NCBI GenBank assembly: GCA_902803675.1
Contig: CADCQZ010000266.1
Location: 1 to 12,477, forward strand
Source of the DNA: an uncultured Eubacteriales bacterium
GTDB taxonomy: Bacteria > Bacillota_A > Clostridia > Christensenellales > Aristaeellaceae
DNA length: 12,477 nt
Reading direction: 5' to 3'
Under the pieces are notes generated by a model. That model was not told the DNA's origin, did no database searches, and worked only from the letters and a program-made list of their open reading frames with translations. Positions within the stretch are counted from its first letter, which is position 1. Each line of letters opens with the position of its first letter. The translations under genes and the position numbers were made by a program. This document shows, one piece after another, positions 6,357 through 12,477 of the stretch.

Positions 6357-7358
6357 TCACAGTCTGTTCGGGATGCTCCTGAGCTTTTCCTCCAGCGCCT
6401 TAAGCTTTTCCGGGTCCCCCTTATAGTCCCACAGCCGGTCGCACAGGCGGATCACGTGGAGGGCGGCGGAAGGGACGCTGTCCTCGATGCCGGGCAGCGT
6501 TTCGCGGATCGCTTCCATGGCCTCGGGGAACGCGGCAAGGTGTTTGAAGGTGCACTCAAAGCCGAGCGTGTCGTCCCGGTCCCCGTTCACTTTGGGGCCG
6601 AACTTCGGAGGCGTGAGGCCGGCGGAGGGAGAGACGCCGCCCAGCATGTCGCCCAGCCAGGAGATGCTGTCCTCCACCCACTTCGGATAGCGGCCGGAGA
6701 AGGCGCCGTAATTGAGGCTCTCCTCCCCCGTGGTGAGGCCGTGCCCGCCGTTGGAATAGATGTGGCTCTCAAAGGCTATATCGTTCCGGCACAGGGCGTC
6801 GATCAGATGGACGCTGTTCTCCACGGGCACCAGATTGTCCGTGCGGGTGGCGAACACGAAGCAGGGGCAGGTGGCTGCGTCCACGTGGGAGGGCACGTCC
6901 GGCGCGGAGGCGAGATAATCCTTCGCGCAGGGCCCGTCGATGACCGGGTAGCCCAGGATGGCGGCGTTGGGGCGGTTGCGCGACATGGTCGCCGCGCAGG
7001 CTGCCAGGTGCCCGCCGGCGGAAAAGCCGATCACGGCGATCCGGTCCGGGACCACGTGCCAAACACCGGCGTTCGCGCGGATGAGGCTCATGGCCTCCTC
7101 GTAGTCCTCCAGGGGCCGGGGCCAGACGGCCTGATCGTTGAGGGAATAGCGCAGGATGAAGGCGTGGTACCCGGCCCTCAGATACGGGAAGGCCACGGGA
7201 TCGGCCTCCCGGTCGGAGCAGAAATGATACCCGCCGCCGGGCAGGATGAGCACCGCGGGCCTTTGATCGACGGCGCCGAATTCCCCTTTGGTCTCCTCCA
7301 GGTAGCAGGTGAGGGTGACTTTCCTCTCCTCACTGAGGGTGACAAACTCTTTGATCAC
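6357..7358 (-). CDS. Alpha/beta-hydrolase, carbohydrate-esterase type, with helical C-terminal extension
   Basis: The 333-residue product is an alpha/beta-hydrolase of the acetyl-xylan-esterase/BD-FAE-like type. PGGGYH (from residue 40) stands in for the HGG oxyanion motif. The nucleophile elbow is GFSAGGH with Ser113, and the likely triad partners are Asp174 (RTDNLVP) and His206 (GGHG). No signal peptide is seen, so it probably acts in the cytoplasm, for example deacetylating imported oligosaccharides; the substrate is not determinable. I chose the GTG at 7356-7358 because AGGAGGT lies 8 nt upstream; the in-frame ATG at 7460 would add 34 residues encoded across the promoter and ribosome site. 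The last 90 residues or so, after the hydrolase core, are predicted helical and rich in charged residues. They resemble short helical tails I have seen on carbohydrate-active enzymes, but I cannot name the family. It is convergent with hydA and divergent from the sensor operon. Confidence 0.85.
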   Translation of the reverse strand: MIKEFVTLSEERKVTLTCYLEETKGEFGAVDQRPAVLILPGGGYHFCSDREADPVAFPYLRAGYHAFILRYSLNDQAVWPRPLEDYEEAMSLIRANAGVWHVVPDRIAVIGFSAGGHLAACAATMSRNRPNAAILGYPVIDGPCAKDYLASAPDVPSHVDAATCPCFVFATRTDNLVPVENSVHLIDALCRNDIAFESHIYSNGGHGLTTGEESLNYGAFSGRYPKWVEDSISWLGDMLGGVSPSAGLTPPKFGPKVNGDRDDTLGFECTFKHLAAFPEAMEAIRETLPGIEDSVPSAALHVIRLCDRLWDYKGDPEKLKALEEKLRSIPNRL

Positions 7359-7392
7359 GGGATGATACCTCCTAAAGAAAACTCGTCGGTCT

Positions 7393-7420
7393 ATTCTATC
7401 ACAGCCGCCGCTGTCGTGAA
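7393..7420 (-). promoter_or_regulatory. Promoter of the esterase gene with an inverted repeat in its spacer
   Basis: On the minus strand a -10 box TAGAAT (7398-7393) lies 16 nt after a -35-like TTCACG (7420-7415). The spacer contains the perfect inverted repeat ACAGC-CGCC-GCTGT (7401-7414), where a bound repressor would block polymerase. The transcribed leader would be about 30 nt and holds the AGGAGGT ribosome site. Confidence 0.5.
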
Positions 7421-7451
7421 CAGAAAAAACCTGTATTTCCCGGGGCAAATG

Positions 7452-7460
7452 TGCTATCAT
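7452..7460 (+). promoter_or_regulatory. Extended -10 promoter of the sensor operon
   Basis: TGC-TATCAT (7452-7460) is an extended -10 element. The sequence 17 nt upstream (TGTATT, 7432-7437) is a poor -35 box, which suggests a weak or activator-dependent promoter. CTGTATTT at 7431-7438 covers that -35 position. The predicted start is near 7467, about 50 nt before the GTG start codon. Confidence 0.5.
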
Positions 7461-7517
7461 AGGCGGGACGGAACTTAAACAGAGCTTTTTCGTATCTGGA
7501 ACGGATGGTGATACGCT

Positions 7518-8498
7518 GTGCGCTTAAGGATCTTTTCCCTTTTACTGGCACTCATATGCCTGCTCCTTTCAGGGTGCGCCCCGGAGAAAGCCCCGGAGAC
7601 GAAGGACAACGGCTCCGTGGTGGTGGGCTTTTCCCAACTGGGCGCGGAGAGCTCCTGGCGGATCGCCAACACCGCCAGCATGGTGAGCGCGGCGGACGCC
7701 TACGGCTTCGCCCTGATGATGGAGAACGCCAACCAGAAGCAGGAGATGCAGATCAAGTCCATCCGTTCCTTCATCGCGAGCCGGGTGGACGTGATCGTGT
7801 TCTCCCCCATCGTGGAGACCGGCTGGGACAACGTGCTCCGGGAGGCGAAGGAGGCCGGGATCCCGGTGATCCTGATGGACAGGATGATCGAGACCAAAGA
7901 CGACACGCTCTACACCGCCTACGTGGGCGCGGACTTTTACGCCGAGGGCCGCCGGGCGGGGGAATACCTGATCAAAAAGGCGGACGCTGTGGGCGCGGAG
8001 CACATGGATATCGCGGAGATCAGCGGCACCATCGACTCCACGCCCATGCGGGACCGGCAGCGGGGCTTCATGGACGTGATCAAAGAGGATCCGCGCTTTA
8101 CCGTCGTCGCCTCCATCTCCGGGGACTTCCTGCGCTCCAAGGGCGAGGAGTGCATGACGGCGCTGCTGGAAGAATTCGGCCCGGACGGGATCGACGTGAT
8201 CTATTCCCACAACGACTCGATGACCCTGGGGGCCGTGGACGTGATGGAAAAAAGCGGCATCCGGCCGGGGCAGGACATCCTGCTCATCTCGGTGGACGGG
8301 GAAAAGGAAGCCGTGGACGCCCTCAAGGCGGGGAAAGTCAACTGCATCGTGCAGTGCACCCCGGCCCTGGGCGGATCGGTGATGAGCCTGGTGCAGGGCC
8401 TGGTGGGCGGCCGCAGCATACCCAAAGTGTCCCACCCCGTGGAGAGCGCGTTCAGCGACCTTGAGGACCTCAATGACCCGGCGGTGGAGGGATTCTGA
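7518..8498 (+). CDS. Lipoprotein sugar-binding protein (YtfQ-like), probable sensor component
   Basis: The 326-residue type 1 periplasmic-binding protein starts with a lipoprotein signal peptide: a hydrophobic core and the lipobox LSGC with Cys20. It should be tethered outside the membrane. The core has the sugar-binding (Peripla_BP_4) pattern, including ETGWDNVLREA near residue 95, the hinge-region DRMI, and HNDSMTLGAVD in the second lobe. The nearest family I recognise is the YtfQ/galactofuranose and ribose-binding group. The GTG start is the first possible in frame, since a stop (7509-7511) lies just upstream; its ribosome site is weak (GGATGG). It lies 3 nt before a sensor kinase and has no permease or ATPase with it. 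That suggests it presents ligand to the kinase rather than to a transporter, as in XylFII-LytS-YesN of Clostridium beijerinckii. The ligand is unknown. Confidence 0.88.
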   Translation: MRLRIFSLLLALICLLLSGCAPEKAPETKDNGSVVVGFSQLGAESSWRIANTASMVSAADAYGFALMMENANQKQEMQIKSIRSFIASRVDVIVFSPIVETGWDNVLREAKEAGIPVILMDRMIETKDDTLYTAYVGADFYAEGRRAGEYLIKKADAVGAEHMDIAEISGTIDSTPMRDRQRGFMDVIKEDPRFTVVASISGDFLRSKGEECMTALLEEFGPDGIDVIYSHNDSMTLGAVDVMEKSGIRPGQDILLISVDGEKEAVDALKAGKVNCIVQCTPALGGSVMSLVQGLVGGRSIPKVSHPVESAFSDLEDLNDPAVEGF

Positions 8499-8501
8499 TC
8501 T

Positions 8502-9980
8502 ATGCGGACGAAAAGACCCACCAGCATCGCCGCCGCGGTGCGGCGGAACGTATGGTCCGTCGCCGCGCTGCTGGTCATCCCCGTGGTGACCGGCCTCATC
8601 CTCATGCTGGTCTACACCGACCGGTACCAGGGCATGATCCGCCGGATGGACACCGCGGCCCGGATCAAGCCGGTGGTGGAGACGGAACTGGCCCGGGACC
8701 TGTTCAGCGTCACCGCCGGGCGGACGGACTACCCCTCCAGCGGCGTGGAGGAAAAGATCCGCGCGATCGACAGCACCCTGGAAGACCTGCTCAAAAATTC
8801 CCAGGGCAGCGGGGCCGTGCAGCTCACCGTGGCCCGGCGCACGATGGACACCCTGGAGCACTACGCGGACGAGATCCGCGACGGCATGGCCCAAAAGCGG
8901 CCCGTGAGCCAGATCGAGGCCGTGGTGGACGAGGTGTGGCAGGTGGGCGAGCTGGTGGGCGACAAGATCGACGCCTTCCTGGCCGAGGAGATCGAGAGCG
9001 CCGCGGAGGCCAGCCGCCGCATCCGGGAAGTGCTCCTGGGATCGGCGGCGGCCGAGGTCCTGCTGCTCATCTTCGCCCTCATCTGGACCCGCACCGCCAC
9101 CAGGCGCTTGACCGGGGCGATCGGGGACGCCCTCACGCGGCTGGAGGAGACCGTGGGGCGCATCGCCGAGGGCCGTTTCGGGGAGCGGGTGAGCAAAGTG
9201 GACGTGGCGGAGCTCAAGACCCTGGCGGGCAGGATCAACACGATGGCGGAGCGCCTGGAAGGCCTGATCGAGCAGAACAGGCTCAAGCAGGAGCACCTGG
9301 CCAAGGCGGAGATGCGCACGCTGCAGGCCCAGATCAATCCCCATTTCCTGTACAACACGCTGGATACCATCGTGTGGCAGGCGGAATCCGGGAAGGCGGA
9401 GGACGTGATCCGCCTCACCCGCAGCCTGAGCGACTTTTTCAGGATCTCCCTGTCCGCCGGCGCGGACTGGATCCCGGCCGAGCAGGAGCTCAGGCACGCG
9501 GAGGCCTACCTGAGCATCCAGAAGATCCGCTACCGGGACATCCTCAATTACGAAGTGACATCCGAGGGGGACTTAAAGGACGCCTGGGTGCCCAAGCTGA
9601 TACTGCAGCCCCTTGTGGAAAACGCCCTGTACCACGGCATCAAGGCCCGGCGCGGGGGCGGCACCATCCGCGTCACGGCCCGGAGGGACGGGGACGAGAT
9701 CTGTTTTGCCGTCACCGACACCGGGAAGGGCATGGGCCCCGACAGGCTCAAGGACGTGCGGCGCTCCCTTGATGCCGAGGCCGCCGGGCCGGGCGTGCTT
9801 TCGGATCCCGAGGGCAAGGGCTTCGGCCTGAGGAACGTGGACCAGCGGCTGAGGCTGTACTACCGGCGGGACGAGGGCCTCGTCATCACATCGGGCGATA
9901 CGGGGACGATCGTCACATTCACCGTGCCCGTGCGGGGAAAGGAGGAGCTGGAGCATGATGAAAGTGTTTCTCGTGGATGA
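8502..9980 (+). CDS. YesM/LytS-type sensor histidine kinase
   Basis: This 492-residue membrane kinase has an N-terminal transmembrane helix (about 18-38), an extracellular region of about 138 residues that looks like a helical bundle, a second transmembrane helix (about 177-196), a HAMP linker (about 197-250), a His_kinase domain with the phospho-acceptor motif NPHFLYN (His281), and an HATPase domain with N box VENALYHG (Asn374), G1 DTGKGMG (406-412) and G2 GKGFGL (438-443). The extracellular region carries no recognised ligand domain, which fits sensing through the lipoprotein encoded 3 nt upstream. GGAGGG (8486-8491) is the ribosome site. The gene end overlaps the response-regulator start by 26 nt in another frame. 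The family assignment is firm; the partner assignment rests on gene order. Confidence 0.95.
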   Translation: MRTKRPTSIAAAVRRNVWSVAALLVIPVVTGLILMLVYTDRYQGMIRRMDTAARIKPVVETELARDLFSVTAGRTDYPSSGVEEKIRAIDSTLEDLLKNSQGSGAVQLTVARRTMDTLEHYADEIRDGMAQKRPVSQIEAVVDEVWQVGELVGDKIDAFLAEEIESAAEASRRIREVLLGSAAAEVLLLIFALIWTRTATRRLTGAIGDALTRLEETVGRIAEGRFGERVSKVDVAELKTLAGRINTMAERLEGLIEQNRLKQEHLAKAEMRTLQAQINPHFLYNTLDTIVWQAESGKAEDVIRLTRSLSDFFRISLSAGADWIPAEQELRHAEAYLSIQKIRYRDILNYEVTSEGDLKDAWVPKLILQPLVENALYHGIKARRGGGTIRVTARRDGDEICFAVTDTGKGMGPDRLKDVRRSLDAEAAGPGVLSDPEGKGFGLRNVDQRLRLYYRRDEGLVITSGDTGTIVTFTVPVRGKEELEHDESVSRG

Positions 9981-11535
9981 CGAGATCGCCATCCGGGAGA
10001 GCCTGAGGAACTCCTTCCCCTGGGAGGAGGAGGGCTTCCTGCTGGTGGGCGAGGCGCCCGACGGCGAGATGGCCCTGCCCATGATCCGGGACCTGGGGGC
10101 GGACATCCTTTTGACGGACATCCGCATGCCCTTCATGGACGGCATCCGGCTGTGCGAGGAAGTCCAAAGGACCATGCCCTGGGTGGAGAGGATCATCCTG
10201 AGCGGCTATGACGATTTCGCCTACGCCCAGAAGGCCATGGCCCTGGGGGTGAGGCACTACCTGCTCAAGCCCGTCACCTCCGCGGAACTGAGGCAGGCGC
10301 TGCAGCGCGCCCGGGCGGAGATCGAGGAAAAGCAGCGGGACCGGGAGCGCCTGAGCGCCCTGAGGCAGAGCATCTCCCACGGCAACCGCTTCCTCAGGGA
10401 CAAGCTGCTCTCCTCCCTGTTCACCGACGAGGGGGACCCGGCGGACGACGACGCGCTGCTCAAACAGATGCGCGCCCTGGGGGTGAACCTGGCCGCCCCC
10501 TGCTACGCGGTGATCGATATCTCCTTCGAGGCGGCGGACGATGAGCGCGCCGCCTGCCGGGCCGCCCTGTGCGCCCTGGCCGAGATGAGCGGCGGGGGCG
10601 TGCTCACCTGCGGCGCCCCCCACGGGGCCCGGGCCCTGGTGATGGGCGACAACCACGCGGACACCGAGGAGCGGGCCTATTCCTTCGCCAATTCCGCCAT
10701 CCGCCTGCCGGAGCTGCTGGGCCAGAAGGAACTGCTCTTCGCCGTGGGCGAAACGGTGGACGACTACCATCTGGTGCGGCGGAGCATGCAGTCCGCCCGG
10801 CACGTGAGGCACCTGGAGACCGCCGCCGGGCATCGGGGCAGGCGCATCGCCGGCGTGGATGAGGCCGCGGCGCAGGGCGCCGGGCTGTCCGAAGGGGACC
10901 TGAGCCCCTTGTATGAGCGGCTGCAGTACGCCTCGGAGGAGGACGTGGAAAAGGTCATGGCGGGATACGCCGCGTCCATGGATCCCGCCCTGGCCCTGGG
11001 CTATCTGCGGGTGGCCGCCCCGCTGGCCGCGCGGCGCATGATCGCCGAGGCCGGGGGCGACGTGAGAAGCGAGCTGCCGGACGGCATGGTGGAGGACGCC
11101 CTGAGGGCCGAGGGCGAGGCCGGGCTGCACCGCCTGAGCGGCCTGGTGCGCCGGGCCATCGCCTTCCGGGCGCGCTGCGGCATGGGCCCCGGCAGCGGCG
11201 TGGTGAGCCAGGCGCGCCGATTCTTAAGCGAGCGGTACGCCGACCCGAACCTGATGCTCCAGGACGTGGCAGACGAGGTGCACGTGTCCCAGAGCCATTT
11301 TTCCACGCTGTTCTCCCAGGAGACCGGGCTCACCTTCACCCAGTACCTGACCGCCCTGAGGCTGGGCAAGGCCCGGGAGCTGCTCACCACCACGGCCCTG
11401 AGGTCCTCCCAGATCGCCCGGGAGGTGGGCTACAACGACGCCCACTACTTCAGCTACCTGTTCAAGAAGCACACCGGCGTGACTCCCAGCGACTTCAGGC
11501 GCGCCGCGGAGGAAAAAAATCCACCGGAAAAGTAA
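9955..11535 (+). CDS. YesN-type response regulator with AraC DNA-binding domain
   Basis: This 526-residue cytoplasmic regulator is the partner of the preceding kinase. The receiver domain (about 1-120) has the acidic pair D8/D9, phospho-acceptor Asp55 (LLTDIRMP), the switch Ser83 (LSGYDD) and Lys105 (LLKP). A charged helix of about 30 residues follows. The middle (about 150-410) has no motif I recognise, as is common in YesN-type proteins. The C terminus (about 415-515) is an AraC double helix-turn-helix, with LQDVADEVHVSQSHFSTLF and the second motif IAREVGYNDAHYFSYLFKK. The ATG at 9955 is preceded by AAAGGAGG (9938-9945), inside the kinase gene; a second ATG at 9958 is possible. AraC-type regulators usually activate transcription from tandem direct repeats, and the sugar-binding gene 153 nt downstream is the likely target. 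Confidence 0.95.
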   Translation: MMKVFLVDDEIAIRESLRNSFPWEEEGFLLVGEAPDGEMALPMIRDLGADILLTDIRMPFMDGIRLCEEVQRTMPWVERIILSGYDDFAYAQKAMALGVRHYLLKPVTSAELRQALQRARAEIEEKQRDRERLSALRQSISHGNRFLRDKLLSSLFTDEGDPADDDALLKQMRALGVNLAAPCYAVIDISFEAADDERAACRAALCALAEMSGGGVLTCGAPHGARALVMGDNHADTEERAYSFANSAIRLPELLGQKELLFAVGETVDDYHLVRRSMQSARHVRHLETAAGHRGRRIAGVDEAAAQGAGLSEGDLSPLYERLQYASEEDVEKVMAGYAASMDPALALGYLRVAAPLAARRMIAEAGGDVRSELPDGMVEDALRAEGEAGLHRLSGLVRRAIAFRARCGMGPGSGVVSQARRFLSERYADPNLMLQDVADEVHVSQSHFSTLFSQETGLTFTQYLTALRLGKARELLTTTALRSSQIAREVGYNDAHYFSYLFKKHTGVTPSDFRRAAEEKNPPEK

Positions 11536-11548
11536 AATATTCAACTTC

Positions 11549-11571
11549 CGCCCCCCGGGCGCGTTCCTTTT
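11549..11571 (+). terminator. Weak terminator candidate after the response regulator
   Basis: CGCCC (11549-11553) can pair with GGGCG (11557-11561) over a 3-nt loop, followed by a T-rich stretch that is not a clean run. The stem is short, so some read-through into the downstream transporter gene is plausible. Confidence 0.25.
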
Positions 11572-11572
11572 C

Positions 11573-11614
11573 CAGATGATTTTCAACCATATCGGCAGGC
11601 CTGTGTATTTTCAT
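11573..11614 (+). promoter_or_regulatory. Tandem direct repeat, candidate site for the AraC-type regulator
   Basis: Two copies fitting C-W-G-W-N-N-ATTTTCA-W lie at 11573-11586 and 11601-11614, 28 bp apart. The second covers the -35 box of the promoter that ends at 11636. Same-direction repeats reaching into the -35 box are the classic layout for an AraC-family activator. The adjacent gene encodes such a regulator, which makes it the natural candidate to bind here. Confidence 0.4.
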
Positions 11615-11636
11615 GATGACATCCCCCGCCTATAAT
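11608..11636 (+). promoter_or_regulatory. Promoter of the downstream sugar-binding gene
   Basis: A perfect -10 box TATAAT (11631-11636) is preceded at 17 nt by TTTTCA (11608-11613), a 4 of 6 match to the -35 consensus. The predicted start is near 11643, with a leader of about 46 nt. AGGC-ATTGA-GCCT (11646-11658) in the leader forms only a 4-bp stem. The strong -10 and imperfect -35 fit activator control. Confidence 0.7.
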
Positions 11637-11688
11637 GGTCACAACAGGCATTGAGCCTAGTCGACAATATTTTAACGGAGGTATCATT

Positions 11689-12477
11689 ATGAGGAAACTG
11701 TTGGCATTGGTCCTGATCCTCGCGCTGTCCCTCGCCGTGACCGCCGCCCTGGCTGACGGCATCAAGGTGGGCATCGTGAACAACCCCCCGTCCGAGTCCG
11801 GCTACCGCGAGGCGAACGTGAAGGACTTCGAGACCGTGTTCTCCGCCGAGAACGGCTATGAAGCCAAGACCTTCTACAGCATCAAGAACGACGAACAGCT
11901 CAGCGCCGCCCGCCAGTTCATCACCGACGGCGTGGACTACCTGCTGATCTCCGCCGCCGAGACCACCGGCTGGGACGCGGTGCTCCGTGACGCTCAGGAG
12001 CAGGGCGTGGAAGTGTTCCTGTTCGACCGCATGATCGACTGTGATCCCGAGCTCTTCGCCGCCGCCGTGGTATCCAACATGGCCGACGAGGGCGACACCG
12101 CCGTGAACTGGCTGCTGGGCCTGGGCCTGGATGAGTACAAGGTGATCCACATCCAGGGCGCCATGGGTTCCGACGCGCAGCTGGGCCGCACCGGCGCGCT
12201 GGACGCGCAGTTCGAGGCCGGCACCATGGTGAAGGTCGCTCAGCAGACCGCCACCTGGGACGAGGCGGAAGCCAAGAAGATCGTGGAAGCCGTCATCAAC
12301 GCGGGCGATGATTTCAACGTGATCTACGCCGAGAACGACGGCATGGCCCGCGGCGCGGTGGCTGCCCTGGACGAGGCGGGCATCACCCACGGCGTGAACG
12401 GCAAGGTGGTCGTGATGGGCTTCGACTGCAACAAGTGGGCCCTGCGCGAACTGCTGGCCGGCAACTGGAACTACGAC
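11689..12477 (+). CDS. Secreted sugar-binding protein of an ABC transporter (YtfQ-like, 3' end outside window)
   Basis: The first 263 codons are present and the gene runs off the right edge without a stop. GGAGGT (11677-11682) precedes the ATG by 6 nt. The signal peptide (MRKLLALVL, a hydrophobic core, ALA before D23) has no lipobox cysteine, unlike the sensor paralogue at 7518-8498. The mature part is a Peripla_BP_4 sugar-binding fold with TTGWDAVLRDAQEQG and DRMI (about 93-117), YAENDGMARGAVAALDEAG in the second lobe and VVVMGFDCNKW near the right edge. YtfQ-type proteins bind furanose sugars and feed an ATPase plus permeases, which I expect just downstream. It has its own promoter and lies 153 nt after the response regulator, the usual arrangement for a transporter controlled by a neighbouring YesM/YesN pair. 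The ligand is unknown. Confidence 0.9.
   Translation, partial: MRKLLALVLILALSLAVTAALADGIKVGIVNNPPSESGYREANVKDFETVFSAENGYEAKTFYSIKNDEQLSAARQFITDGVDYLLISAAETTGWDAVLRDAQEQGVEVFLFDRMIDCDPELFAAAVVSNMADEGDTAVNWLLGLGLDEYKVIHIQGAMGSDAQLGRTGALDAQFEAGTMVKVAQQTATWDEAEAKKIVEAVINAGDDFNVIYAENDGMARGAVAALDEAGITHGVNGKVVVMGFDCNKWALRELLAGNWNYD

Noticed and set aside
5026..6360. 444-residue open frame on the minus strand, opposite hydA
   Set aside because: It crosses the terminator and the end of the convergent gene and has shadow-type composition; hydA on the other strand is unambiguous.
7359..7460. Upstream ATG at 7460 as start of the esterase
   Set aside because: The extension would run through the predicted -10 box and the AGGAGGT site; the GTG at 7356-7358 is correctly spaced from that site.
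6456..7478. 340-residue plus-strand open frame opposite the esterase
   Set aside because: Antisense shadow. The minus strand shows the hydrolase nucleophile elbow and triad with a proper ribosome site.
7569..9497. 642-residue open frame on the minus strand, opposite the sensor lipoprotein and kinase
   Set aside because: His, Arg and Gly-rich shadow with no family motif. The plus-strand genes have conserved catalytic and binding motifs throughout.
9919..11130. 403-residue open frame on the minus strand, opposite the response regulator
   Set aside because: Low-complexity Gly, His and Ala shadow with no ribosome site or recognisable domain.

Overview
The window looks like chromosome of an anaerobic, fermentative member of the Bacillota (Clostridia-like). 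The evidence is strong AGGAGG-type ribosome binding sites, near-consensus sigma-A promoters, a YesM/YesN-type two-component system next to sugar-binding proteins, a DUF3798-type binding protein and a soluble NAD(P)-linked [FeFe] hydrogenase. Coding DNA is GC-rich throughout, with AT-richer intergenic gaps. I see no mobile element, tRNA, rRNA or CRISPR array. Genus-level placement is not possible from this sequence.

Layout: (1) 1-452, minus strand: 5' part of a secreted DUF3798-like binding protein. (2) 453-860: a divergent control region with a perfect-consensus promoter in each direction, two short palindromes and a leader of about 150 nt. (3) 861-6285, plus strand: a tightly packed three-gene operon for a multi-subunit [FeFe] hydrogenase, in the order NuoE-like, NuoF-like, catalytic HydA. 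The NuoF-like subunit is 1027 residues long because a complete GltD/NfnB-type flavoprotein module is fused to its C terminus. (4) A bidirectional terminator at 6305-6336. (5) 6357-7358, minus strand: an alpha/beta-hydrolase (carbohydrate-esterase type). (6) 7518-11535, plus strand: a lipoprotein sugar-binding protein, a YesM/LytS-type sensor kinase and a YesN-type response regulator with an AraC helix-turn-helix. (7) 11689-12477, plus strand: the start of a second, paralogous sugar-binding protein, probably the first gene of an ABC transporter that runs off the window.

How the parts may work together: the hydrogenase operon should couple H2 formation or oxidation to ferredoxin and NAD(H). The fused NfnB-like module adds a second FAD/NAD(P) site, so one complex may touch H2, ferredoxin, NADH and NADPH. 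This is the most interesting item in the window. The second half reads as a three-component sugar-sensing system: the lipoprotein senses a sugar outside the cell, the kinase relays the signal, and the AraC-type regulator switches on the downstream transporter. The esterase, divergent from the sensor operon, may free sugars or acetyl groups from the same carbohydrate.
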